Positions 15,154 through 23,073 of a DNA stretch of 64,000 nucleotides are shown piece after piece. Within the stretch, counting starts at the first letter, position 1; each line of letters begins with the position of its first letter. The position numbers were made by a program, and so were the translations under genes. The notes below the pieces were generated by a model. That model did no database searches, was not told the DNA's origin, and was given only the letters and a program-made list of their open reading frames with translations. Source of the stretch: Bacillota bacterium (lineage in GTDB: Bacteria; Bacillota; Clostridia; Christensenellales; Aristaeellaceae). The DNA lies in assembly GCA_023444095.1 (NCBI GenBank), contig JAEZRP010000040.1, forward strand, positions 1 through 64,000, written 5' to 3'.

Positions 15154-16863
15154 TCACTCCGCCGCCCGCGCGAGTCTGCGCACCAGATACGCGAACTCGT
15201 CCTGATAAGGATCATCCCGCGTGCCCGCGACGCTCTCAAGAAGCGCCAGCGCGCTTTCGTAACTCGCCGTGCCCGCGTATTCCGAACCGCGCAGCAGCAT
15301 GCCTACCTCGGCGACCGCCGCCGCGAATTTCATGCCGTCCGGCATCTCGTCATGCGCGCTCTCCTCGCCCACAGGGTACTCGTAGAGCTCGCTTTCGTCG
15401 CCGTCCGGCGCCTTCGCGCGCACGGACACGGTCAGGTATTCGTCGCTTCCGGTCGTCCCGCCCGTTTGGTACTTGAGCCCGCTCTCCCCTTCGCCCGTCG
15501 CCTCGACGATCTCGTAGAGCACCGTCACGCGGTGGCCCGCGCCGATCTCCCCTCCGTCCACCGCATCGTCGGCGAAGTCCTCGTCTGCGAGCGCGCGGTT
15601 CTCGTAGCCGATCTGGCGATAGCTCGCGACGCGTTCGGGGTTGAACTCGATCTGGAGCTTCACGTCCTTTGCGACGGTGAAAAACGTAGCGCCCAGCTCC
15701 TCCACGAGCACTTTTTTTGCTTCTAGCAGGCTGTCGATGTAGGCGTAGTTGCCGTTTCCATTGTCGGCCAACGCCTCGAGCTTGTTGTCCTTGAGGTTCC
15801 CGGTTCCAAAGCCCATGACAGAGAGATACACGCCCGTCTCCCGCTTTTCCTCGATGAGCCGGGTGAGCTCCCCCTCGCTAGTGATACCAACGTTGAGGTC
15901 GCCGTCCGTCGCAAGAATGACGCGATTGTTGCCGCCCTCGATGAAGTACTTCTCGGCGATCTCGTACGCGGTCACGATGCCCGCGCCGCCCGCCGTGGAC
16001 CCGCCCGCGAACAGCCCCTCGATGGCGGACATGATCTCCGCCTTGTCCTCGACGTCCGCGCCCTCGAGAACCACGCTCTCCGTACCCGCGTAGGTCACGA
16101 TGGAGACCCGGTCGCCAGCCCGGAGTTCGTCAGTCAAAAGCAGGAACGCGCACTGCGCGAGCCGCAGTTTGTCCGGGCTGTCCATGGAGCCCGATACGTC
16201 GATCAGAAACACCAGGTTCGAATTCGGGCGCTCGGATTCGTCGATCCCCTTCGCCTGAAGCCCCACGAGCAGGAGCTTCGCGTCCGCGTTCCACGGGCAC
16301 GGCGCGATCTGCGTCGTGACGGAGAACGGCGCGCCACCCTCCGGCTCCGGGTAGTCGTAGTTGAAGTAGTTGATCATCTCCTCGATGCGCACGGCGTCCT
16401 TCGGAACCGTCTCGCCCGCGAGCAGCATCCGACGGACGTTCGCGTAGGAGGCGGTGTCCACGTCCGCCGCGAAGGTCGAAAGAGGGCTCGTCAGAACGGA
16501 CCGGAACCCATTCTCCCGGATGTACGCGTATTCCTCGGCATTGGAATCCTGCACAGGAACCGGCGCGAAGGCGGCGAAGCCCTCGGAATCCGGAAGGGGT
16601 TCGGAAGTGCTCTCGGCCGCATCCAATACGAGGGCATTGGACGCGTCGGATTTCGAGGCCGCAGGCACGACGCGATTCAGAATCGCCGGCACGCCGATGG
16701 CGAGCGCCACACAGGCGGCGAGCCCGGCGGTCGCAAGGCGCGCCCTCCTTGGAAAGCGCGGCCTTTTCGCGCCCTTTTGCTTCAGAAGCGCCGCGGTCTC
16801 CGCTTCGAAGTCCGCGCGCATCGGGATTTTGTCCATGGCTTTTTTGTAGGCGTTATTCCTCAT
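15154..16863 (-). CDS. Membrane-anchored von Willebrand factor A protein (YfbK-like)
   Basis: This is a 569-residue protein with ATG 16863 after CGGAGG. A basic cytosolic N-terminus (1-42) is followed by one membrane helix (about 43-63). Next is a von Willebrand N-terminal domain (DVDTASYANVRRMLLAGETV, INYFNYDYPEPE), a VWA domain with the MIDAS motif LVFLIDVSGSMDSPDKL, and a DUF3520-type C-terminus. This is the YfbK/VWA architecture. Its start overlaps the preceding sigma-factor gene by 11 bases, and the cytosolic segment before the helix could act as an anti-sigma part. The partners of the extracytoplasmic domain are unknown. Confidence 0.9.
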   Translation of the reverse strand: MRNNAYKKAMDKIPMRADFEAETAALLKQKGAKRPRFPRRARLATAGLAACVALAIGVPAILNRVVPAASKSDASNALVLDAAESTSEPLPDSEGFAAFAPVPVQDSNAEEYAYIRENGFRSVLTSPLSTFAADVDTASYANVRRMLLAGETVPKDAVRIEEMINYFNYDYPEPEGGAPFSVTTQIAPCPWNADAKLLLVGLQAKGIDESERPNSNLVFLIDVSGSMDSPDKLRLAQCAFLLLTDELRAGDRVSIVTYAGTESVVLEGADVEDKAEIMSAIEGLFAGGSTAGGAGIVTAYEIAEKYFIEGGNNRVILATDGDLNVGITSEGELTRLIEEKRETGVYLSVMGFGTGNLKDNKLEALADNGNGNYAYIDSLLEAKKVLVEELGATFFTVAKDVKLQIEFNPERVASYRQIGYENRALADEDFADDAVDGGEIGAGHRVTVLYEIVEATGEGESGLKYQTGGTTGSDEYLTVSVRAKAPDGDESELYEYPVGEESAHDEMPDGMKFAAAVAEVGMLLRGSEYAGTASYESALALLESVAGTRDDPYQDEFAYLVRRLARAAE

Positions 16864-17338
16864 CCGGCATTCCTCCGATCTTCTGCCTCAATCTCTCGCG
16901 CCCTCGCGCGAGGCGCGTACCGATGGTCGCGGGCTTCTCGCCGAGCATCGCGGCGATCTCCGCGATCCCGTAGCCCTCGTAGTAGTGAAGGTGAATGGGC
17001 AACCGATACTTTTCGTCCAGTTCCAGCACGGCCTCGACGAGGGCGCTTTCCTTCGGTTCGAGCCTAAAAAGACCGTCCGTCAGCGGGTGCCGCCCGCGAA
17101 ACCAGCGGCTCCGGACGAGATTCCTGCAGCGGTTGATCGTCGCGCGGATCAGCCACGCCTTCTCGTGCTCCGCCCCGGAAAACGATTTCGCCGCGCGCAG
17201 CCACGCGAGAAACACCTCCTGCACCACGTCCTCCGCGTCCTGTTCGTTCTTGACGTAGGTAAACGCCAGCCGGACGAGGCTCTTCGCATAGCTCGTCACG
17301 ACATCCTGCGCGCGTCCCTCCTCGCGCTCTATCTCCAC
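16853..17338 (-). CDS. ECF-type RNA polymerase sigma factor
   Basis: This is a 161-residue protein. GTG 17338 is chosen because AAAGGGGGGAG lies just upstream; an ATG at 17365 is further up but has no site. Region 2 is clear (LVRLAFTYVKNEQDAEDVVQ, EVFLAWLRAAKSF, KAWLIRATINRCRNLVRS). Region 4 is also clear (YRLPIHLHYYEGYGIAEIAA, MLGEKPATIGTRLARGRERL). It directs transcription of a small regulon, probably controlled by the overlapping VWA membrane protein encoded next. Confidence 0.93.
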   Translation of the reverse strand: MEIEREEGRAQDVVTSYAKSLVRLAFTYVKNEQDAEDVVQEVFLAWLRAAKSFSGAEHEKAWLIRATINRCRNLVRSRWFRGRHPLTDGLFRLEPKESALVEAVLELDEKYRLPIHLHYYEGYGIAEIAAMLGEKPATIGTRLARGRERLRQKIGGMPDEE

Positions 17339-17428
17339 GCCTCTCCCCCCTTTCGCCTCATACACACCTCAGAACCCCGAAATTTTTCGGAAACGAAAAA
17401 ATTAACATGATGTACCTTCTTTGGACGC

Positions 17429-17459
17429 AAAAAGGCGGGTCCGCGTTCGCGAACCCGCC
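17429..17459 (-). terminator. Terminator of the mglBAC operon
   Basis: On the minus strand GGCGGGTTCGCG folds back on CGCGGACCCGCC and is followed by TTTTTG. It is located 18 bases beyond the mglC-like stop codon. Confidence 0.85.
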
Positions 17460-17476
17460 GGGGGGAGGAAGGAAAA

Positions 17477-18553
17477 CTACTTTTTGACGAGGTACTTGCG
17501 CATGTCGATGGCGCAGGCGACCAGGATCACGGTACCTTTGATGATATAGGTGGTGTTTCCGCTGATTCCCAGGAACGTCATGCCGCTGAGGATGAGCTGC
17601 ATGAGCACCACGCCCACGATGACGCCGGAGATCTTGCCGATGCCGCCCACAAAGGACACGCCGCCGATGACGCACGCCGCGATGGCGTCCAGCTCGTAGT
17701 TGAGGCCCAGAGAGCCGGTGGATGCGCCCAGACGCGCGGCCTCAATAAAGCCGGTGTAGCCGTAGGTCACGCCAGCCAGAGCAAATACGCCGATGATGGT
17801 GAGCGTGACGTTCACGCCGGACACGCGCGCAGCTTCCTCATTGGAGCCCACCGCGAACATGTTCTTGCCGAAGGTAGTCTTATTCCATATGAACCACATG
17901 ATGACGGTCGCGACGGCTGCGAAGGCCACGTAGGTCATAACCGGAGTGGTGCCGATGCGGAACATGGAGTGGGTCACAAAGTTGGTAGTGTAGCTGGTAT
18001 CAAGGCTCGAAATCTGCTGCGCGCCCGAGAGCGTCAAGTAGGTGCCGTAGATGATGAGCTGGGTGGACAACGTCACAATAAACGGGTGGAGCTTGAACCT
18101 GGCGACGCAGAAGCCGTTCACAAGCCCAATCAGGCCGCCGATCGCCATGGCCAGAAGGATCACCAGCACCAGCGGCTGCGGGCCGATTCCCTCGAAAAAC
18201 TTGCCGATCACGCCCGACTTCTGCAGCAGGATCGCCGATACGAACGCGGTAAGTCCTACGATGCGCCCGGCGGACAGGTCGGTACCCGTCAAGATGATCG
18301 CGCCCGCGATGCCCAACGCCATGGGAAGGCGCGCCGCCGTCAGAGAGACAATATTGAGGACAGAGGCCCAACCGAGAAACGAGGGCTTCTGCTGATAGAT
18401 GTAGAAGACCATCAAAATGATGATGAGGATCATGGCGTGATCCAGCACCCAGTTGGCGATAAACTTCCACTTATCCTTCGTCGAGAGCGCTTTGAACTCG
18501 TTGACCTTTCTCACTATGGCGTTCTTCCTCGCGGCGATTTTGGCTCCTAACAT
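17477..18553 (-). CDS. mglC: Sugar ABC transporter permease, MglC-like
   Basis: This is a 358-residue integral membrane protein. ATG 18553 is chosen because GGGGGGAGC precedes it; the longer upstream frame is antisense shadow. About ten membrane helices are visible, and the BPD_transp_2 signature includes GTDLSAGRIVGLTAF, then CVARFKLHPFIVTLSTQLII and NYELDAIAACVIGGVSFVGG. It closely fits MglC of the methyl-galactoside/galactose importer, a CUT2-family transporter. It is the last gene of mglBAC, 17 bases after mglA. Substrate specificity (galactose, glucose or another furanose or pyranose) is not certain. Confidence 0.92.
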   Translation of the reverse strand: MLGAKIAARKNAIVRKVNEFKALSTKDKWKFIANWVLDHAMILIIILMVFYIYQQKPSFLGWASVLNIVSLTAARLPMALGIAGAIILTGTDLSAGRIVGLTAFVSAILLQKSGVIGKFFEGIGPQPLVLVILLAMAIGGLIGLVNGFCVARFKLHPFIVTLSTQLIIYGTYLTLSGAQQISSLDTSYTTNFVTHSMFRIGTTPVMTYVAFAAVATVIMWFIWNKTTFGKNMFAVGSNEEAARVSGVNVTLTIIGVFALAGVTYGYTGFIEAARLGASTGSLGLNYELDAIAACVIGGVSFVGGIGKISGVIVGVVLMQLILSGMTFLGISGNTTYIIKGTVILVACAIDMRKYLVKK

Positions 18554-18570
18554 GGTATCCCGCTCCCCCC

Positions 18571-20082
18571 TTACGCGTATTTGGCAGCCAGAGTCATGAT
18601 CTCTTCCTGCGTCGTGTGATTCGCGTCCACCTCGCCCGCGAGCCTGCCGCCCGACATCACCAGGATGCGGCTGCATACGCCCAGGAGCTCCGGCATTTCG
18701 GAAGACACCATGATGATGGACTTGCCTTCCCGCGCCATGTTCATGATCAGCTGATAGATTTCGTACTTCGCGCCCACGTCGATGCCGCGCGTGGGCTCGT
18801 CCAGAAGGAAGATGTCCGGGTCGTTGAGGATCCATCGCCCGAAGATGACCTTCTGCTGGTTGCCGCCCGAGAGCGAGCGGATCTTGGTGGACTGGCTGGG
18901 CGTCTTGATGCGCATGGCATCGATCGACCAGGCGGTCTTTTCCGCCATCGCCTTGTTGCTCAGGTACAGGTGGTACTTCACATATTTTTTGAGACTGGAG
19001 ATCACGGTGTTCTCGCGGATCGACAGGATGTTGAAGATGCCCGACGCGCGCCGCTCCTCCGTCACCATCGCAAAGCCGTTTGCGATTGCGTCCTTGGGCG
19101 AGCGGTTTGATATCTTCCTGCCATCCTTATAAAGCGCGCCCGACTTTCGAGTGGAGATGCCGAAGATGTTTTCCAGAAGCTCCGTGCGCCCCGATCCATC
19201 CAAGCCCGCGACGCCCAGAATCTCGCCCTTTTTGAGCTCGAAGGAGACGTCCCGCAAGTCGGAATATTCGGAGGAAATTCCTTCGACTTTTAGCACGCTT
19301 TCGTCCTGAACCACGTATTCCTTGGGCGGGAAGCGGTTCGTGAGCTCGCGCCCTACCATCAGCCGGATGATCTCGTTCATGGTGAGTTCCATCGCCGGGC
19401 GGGTCGAAACCCATTGGCCGTCGCGCATGATGGTCACCTCGTCCGAGATGCGCAGGATCTCCTCCATCTTGTGGGAGATATAGACGATGCCGCAGCCGCG
19501 GGAACGCAGCATGTGGATGATCTTGAACAGGTGCTCGACCTCGGTCTCGGTGAGCGAGCTGGTGGGCTCGTCGAACACGATGACCTTGGCGTTAAAGGAC
19601 ACGGCCTTGGCGATCTCCACCATCTGCCGCTGGGAGACGGGCATGGTGGACATGATGGTCTTGGGATTCACGTCGATGTCCAGCTCCGCAAACACCTTGC
19701 GGGTGTCCTCGAGCATCTTCTTCTCCGAGACGAAGGGCATGCCCTTTCCCATCTTGGGATAACGCCCGAGCCAAATGTTGTCCATGACGCTGCGCTTGAG
19801 CGCCTGGTTGAGCTCCTGATGCACCATGGCGACGCCGTTGTCCAGCGCCTCCCGGGAGGAGCGGAAGTTGATCTCGCGATCCTCGAGGTAGATGTGCCCC
19901 TCGTCCTTGTTGTAGATTCCAAACAGGCACTTCATGAGCGTGGACTTGCCCGCGCCGTTTTCCCCCATGAGGGCATGCACGGTGCCCGCCTTGACGGTCA
20001 AGCTCACGTTGTCCAGTGCCTTTACGCCCGGAAAGCTCTTGGTGATGCCTTCCATCCGCAAGAGCGTCGGCCTGCCTTCCAT
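18571..20082 (-). CDS. mglA: Sugar ABC transporter ATP-binding protein, MglA-like
   Basis: This is a 503-residue tandem ATPase of the CUT2 type, with ATG at 20082 after AAGGGGG. The first domain has Walker A (ALMGENGAGKSTLMKCLFGI), an ABC signature variant (MPVSQRQMVEIAKAV) and Walker B (KVIVFDEPTSSLTE). The second has a degenerate Walker A (GVAGLDGSGRTELLENIFGI) with signature RSLSGGNQQKVIFGRWI and Walker B (DIFLLDEPTRGIDVGAKYE), as usual for MglA/RbsA. It powers import through the MglC-like permease. Confidence 0.94.
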   Translation of the reverse strand: MEGRPTLLRMEGITKSFPGVKALDNVSLTVKAGTVHALMGENGAGKSTLMKCLFGIYNKDEGHIYLEDREINFRSSREALDNGVAMVHQELNQALKRSVMDNIWLGRYPKMGKGMPFVSEKKMLEDTRKVFAELDIDVNPKTIMSTMPVSQRQMVEIAKAVSFNAKVIVFDEPTSSLTETEVEHLFKIIHMLRSRGCGIVYISHKMEEILRISDEVTIMRDGQWVSTRPAMELTMNEIIRLMVGRELTNRFPPKEYVVQDESVLKVEGISSEYSDLRDVSFELKKGEILGVAGLDGSGRTELLENIFGISTRKSGALYKDGRKISNRSPKDAIANGFAMVTEERRASGIFNILSIRENTVISSLKKYVKYHLYLSNKAMAEKTAWSIDAMRIKTPSQSTKIRSLSGGNQQKVIFGRWILNDPDIFLLDEPTRGIDVGAKYEIYQLIMNMAREGKSIIMVSSEMPELLGVCSRILVMSGGRLAGEVDANHTTQEEIMTLAAKYA

Positions 20083-20111
20083 ATTGGGTCCCCCTTTTCA
20101 ACAAAACTTGT

Positions 20112-20201
20112 GTCGCAGCGGTGCGACCGCCCCAAGCAACGGTTTCCCGTTGCCTCGGGCCGTCGCCCGTTGGAGAAGGGGAGGAGTTTGCACCCCTCCC
20201 C
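20112..20201 (-). other. Three stem-loops between mglB and mglA
   Basis: The 135-bp gap contains three hairpins. GTCGCA..TGCGAC is at 20112-20127, GCAACGG(TTTC)CCGTTGC at 20136-20153, and GGGGAGG..CCTCCCC at 20178-20201. None has a T run. Such intercistronic structures often protect the 3' end of the binding-protein message, giving more SBP than ATPase. Confidence 0.55.
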
Positions 20202-20217
20202 CGGTTATCCGCGTGTA

Positions 20218-21285
20218 TTATTGGGCTTCGCCAGTGTACACGGCGTAGGGGATGTTGACCTTCCAGCCATCCACCACTTCATAAGCGGCGTTCAGGTTGG
20301 TGAAGGGATCGGTGCCCGCGAGCAGGTTGGTCGCGATGGTGGCGATGGCGTCCGCCATGCCTTCTGCGTCCTGCTTGATTGTGCCGGTCATGCGGCCGGT
20401 GGCGATGAGTTCCTTGGCGGTATCGGTCGCGTCCACGCCGAACACCGGGATCACCTTGTCGCCTTCGACGCCGGTGTTGTAGCCGGCATTGGTGAGGGCG
20501 TTCACGGCGCCCAGCGCCATGTCGTCGTTGTTGCAGATGACCAGCTCAACCATGTTGCCGTTGGCTTCGTTGTACTGCGCCAGGATGGTCTGCATGTACT
20601 CGAAGGAGGCCTGGTTGGACCAGGTGCCGTTCTGATCGACGAGGTACTTGTTGGTGTTGGACTCGTCATAGAAGGACAGCGCGGGCTTGCCGGCCGCGGT
20701 CAGAACCTTGTCCGCATCTTCAACGCCGTACTTGGTGCGCGCGATGGCTTCCTGGTTGGACTCGTCGCCCTTGAACATGACGTAGGAGATGACGCCGTCG
20801 CCGTTGAGATCCAGCGCATCGTAGTTGGCAAGCACGTACTCGCCGATCATCTGGCCCTGCATGATGCCGGCCTGCTCGTAGTTGGTGCCAACGAACACGG
20901 CCTTGTCATAGCTCTGAACCACGTCCTGGGAAACGGAGCGGTTGAAGAAGATCAGCGGGATGCCCGCGTTCTTCGCGTTGTCGACGACGTTCTGCGCGAT
21001 CCCGTCCGCGCCGGTTTCACAGATATTCACGACCAGAAGGTTCGCGCCGCTTGCGATGGCGGTCGAAATCTGATCGGTCTGGGTCTGCTGGGTCGCGTTG
21101 GCGTCCTGATCGACGTAGGCAATGCCCGCGCCCTCAAGCGCGGTGTCGAGCGCAGCGCGCACGGAGGAAAGATAGACATCGCTGAAGGTGTACCAGAAGA
21201 CGTACGTGTCGCCCTCCGCGAACGCGGTGGCGCCTACGCCGACCATCATGGCCAAAACCAGGAAGACCGAGATCAGCTTTTTCAT
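20218..21285 (-). CDS. mglB: Galactose/glucose-type sugar-binding protein, MglB-like
   Basis: This is a 355-residue exported protein with ATG 21285 and AAAGGAG. The signal peptide (MKKLISVFLVLAMMVGVGAT, AFA) has no lipobox Cys, so it would be released unless held otherwise. The periplasmic-binding-protein type 1 fold is clear (ANLLVVNICETGADGIAQNV, VELVICNNDDMALGAVNALT). The loop DLNGDGVISY matches the EF-hand-like calcium site of E. coli galactose-binding protein. It is the first gene of mglBAC and is divergent from its presumed regulators at 21475 onward. Confidence 0.93.
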   Translation of the reverse strand: MKKLISVFLVLAMMVGVGATAFAEGDTYVFWYTFSDVYLSSVRAALDTALEGAGIAYVDQDANATQQTQTDQISTAIASGANLLVVNICETGADGIAQNVVDNAKNAGIPLIFFNRSVSQDVVQSYDKAVFVGTNYEQAGIMQGQMIGEYVLANYDALDLNGDGVISYVMFKGDESNQEAIARTKYGVEDADKVLTAAGKPALSFYDESNTNKYLVDQNGTWSNQASFEYMQTILAQYNEANGNMVELVICNNDDMALGAVNALTNAGYNTGVEGDKVIPVFGVDATDTAKELIATGRMTGTIKQDAEGMADAIATIATNLLAGTDPFTNLNAAYEVVDGWKVNIPYAVYTGEAQ

Positions 21286-21333
21286 GGGATCGACTCCTTT
21301 TTACATACAATTTGCGATATGCATACCGCACTT

Positions 21334-21347
21334 TCTATATTATAGCC
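21334..21347 (-). promoter_or_regulatory. Probable -10 box of the mglBAC promoter
   Basis: On the minus strand GGCTATAATATAGA contains TATAAT about 50 bases upstream of the mglB start codon. The position 17 bases further up reads TTTCAT, a poor -35 box, which fits a promoter that needs an activator such as the adjacent AraC-type response regulator. Confidence 0.5.
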
Positions 21348-21377
21348 TTCGGCAACGTAACATGAAATTGATTTTCC

Positions 21378-21397
21378 GATTGAAAACGATCGAAAAC
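21378..21397. promoter_or_regulatory. Tandem 10-bp repeat, candidate response-regulator site
   Basis: GATTGAAAAC (21378-21387) is followed directly by GATCGAAAAC (21388-21397). It lies between the two divergent promoters, upstream of the weak mglB -35 region. A direct repeat with one helical turn per unit is a sensible binding site for the AraC-type regulator encoded at 21475. Confidence 0.5.
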
Positions 21398-21419
21398 CTT
21401 TGAATTTAATCTCCCTTTG

Positions 21420-21448
21420 TTGCAAAACAGTGTGCGTTCTGGGATAAT
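21420..21448 (+). promoter_or_regulatory. Promoter of the sensor operon
   Basis: TTGCAA (21420-21425) and GATAAT (21443-21448) are 17 bases apart, 26 bases before the response-regulator start. This is a decent sigma-A promoter. Confidence 0.6.
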
Positions 21449-21474
21449 ATATTCGACATTGGGGGAGAAAATGG

Positions 21475-23073
21475 ATGTACAAATTGATGCTTGTTGACGA
21501 TGAATCGGATATCCGGGAAGGGCTTCAGGAAATCATCCGCTTCGAGGATCTGGGCTTCGCCGTGGTCGGCGAGGCGAAGAACGGGATCGAGGCGCTGCAG
21601 CTGGTCGAGAGCCTGTCGCCGGACGTGATCATCACGGACATCCGCATGCCCATGATGGACGGGCTCACCATGTGCCGGGAAATCAAAAAGCGGCTGCCCA
21701 CCGCGCGCTTCATCATCCTCTCGGGCTACGACGACTTCGAGTATGCGCGGCAGGCCATCGAACTGAACAGCATGCGCTATCTTCTGAAGCCCATCTCGTC
21801 GGTCGAGTTTACGAAGATTCTCTTAAACGTGCGAACGACCCTCGACGAGGAGTTCAACGCGCGGCGCGACCTCACATCGCTCAAACAGAACTTTCAGGCG
21901 AGCCTCCCGCTCCTGCGGGAGATGCTCCTATCCTCCCTTGTCTCCGGGGGCATGGGCGTCGAAACCGCCCTCCAGTCCGCGCGTCGCTATTCCATCGAGC
22001 TCGAGGCCCCCCGGTACGTACTCGCGCTCATGCGCGTCGCGGGAGACGGAAAGGGCGCGATCGACGACCCGGAGCTCTTGCGCGTCGCGATCCGAAACAT
22101 CGTGCAGGACGTGCTCTTGAAGACCCACAGGGCCCACATTTTCCATTATAACGATGCGCTCGCGATCCTTTTCCTCCTGCCGGACGGCACGGACGAAGCA
22201 TTTTCGGGCGCGCTCTCCGCGCTCGAGCGCGCGCAGCGGAACATCGAGCACTATCTTTCCGCCAAGGCGCTCGTCGGCGTGGGCGCGCCGTGCGAGAGAC
22301 TCTCGCAGCTGGGCCTCTGCGCGCGGCAGGCATTCTCCGCGCTCGACCAGTCGTCGATCCTTTCGAGCGATCAGGTCCTTTGCGCCACCGACCTCGACGA
22401 CCGCGGTCGGGGCGAGGTCGTCCCCGACCAGCAGTCGTTGCGCGCGCTCTCGAACGCGCTCAAGACCTGCGACGCGCGGGAGGCGGGCCGCATCATCGAT
22501 CATCTGGTGGACGATCTCGCGGGCGCACGCCCCACGCCGCGCATCTACCGGACGTATATGATGGACGTGTGCGTGACCATCATGCACATGGCGCGCGGCC
22601 TCGCGACCGTCGAGGACGAGCCCTACGACTTCGAAAAGACGCTCGACGCGCTCATGAAGTGCCCGCCGCCTGCCCGGGCCAAGGCGCTCCTCGCCGACTA
22701 TTGCGCCTCGATCATCGCGGAGATCGGCGAGAGCCGCGTCTCGAGCAGCCAACGGCTGGTCAATCAGGCGATCGAGATCCTTTTGAGCGACTTTGGGCGC
22801 GCAGACATGTCCATCGAGACCGTCTGCCAGAGGCTCCACATCTCGACCAGCTACTTCAGCGTACTCTTCAAAAAGGAGACGAAAAAGACGTTCCACCAGT
22901 ACCTGACGGACCTTCGGATGGATCGGGCGATGACCATGCTTGCCGTCGAGCTGGTGAGGACGGCGGAAGTCGCCGAGGCCGTGGGCATCCCCGATCCGAG
23001 TTACTTCAGCTACGCGTTCAAAAAGCATTTCGGCTTATCGCCCTCGCAGGCGCGAAAGCGGAGGGATGCCTGA
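21475..23073 (+). CDS. YesN-type response regulator with AraC DNA-binding domain
   Basis: This is a 532-residue protein; ATG 21475 has GGGGGAG 7 bases upstream (ATG 21471 is too close). The receiver domain is residues 1 to about 120, with acidic pocket LVDDESD and phosphoacceptor Asp in PDVIITDIRMPMMDGL (about residue 56). A linker region of about 290 residues follows. A C-terminal AraC helix-turn-helix pair (SIETVCQRLHISTSYFSVLF, then VAEAVGIPDPSYFSYAFKKH) ends the protein. It is encoded head-to-tail with its sensor kinase (TGA-ATG contact) and likely activates mglBAC. Confidence 0.93.
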   Translation: MYKLMLVDDESDIREGLQEIIRFEDLGFAVVGEAKNGIEALQLVESLSPDVIITDIRMPMMDGLTMCREIKKRLPTARFIILSGYDDFEYARQAIELNSMRYLLKPISSVEFTKILLNVRTTLDEEFNARRDLTSLKQNFQASLPLLREMLLSSLVSGGMGVETALQSARRYSIELEAPRYVLALMRVAGDGKGAIDDPELLRVAIRNIVQDVLLKTHRAHIFHYNDALAILFLLPDGTDEAFSGALSALERAQRNIEHYLSAKALVGVGAPCERLSQLGLCARQAFSALDQSSILSSDQVLCATDLDDRGRGEVVPDQQSLRALSNALKTCDAREAGRIIDHLVDDLAGARPTPRIYRTYMMDVCVTIMHMARGLATVEDEPYDFEKTLDALMKCPPPARAKALLADYCASIIAEIGESRVSSSQRLVNQAIEILLSDFGRADMSIETVCQRLHISTSYFSVLFKKETKKTFHQYLTDLRMDRAMTMLAVELVRTAEVAEAVGIPDPSYFSYAFKKHFGLSPSQARKRRDA

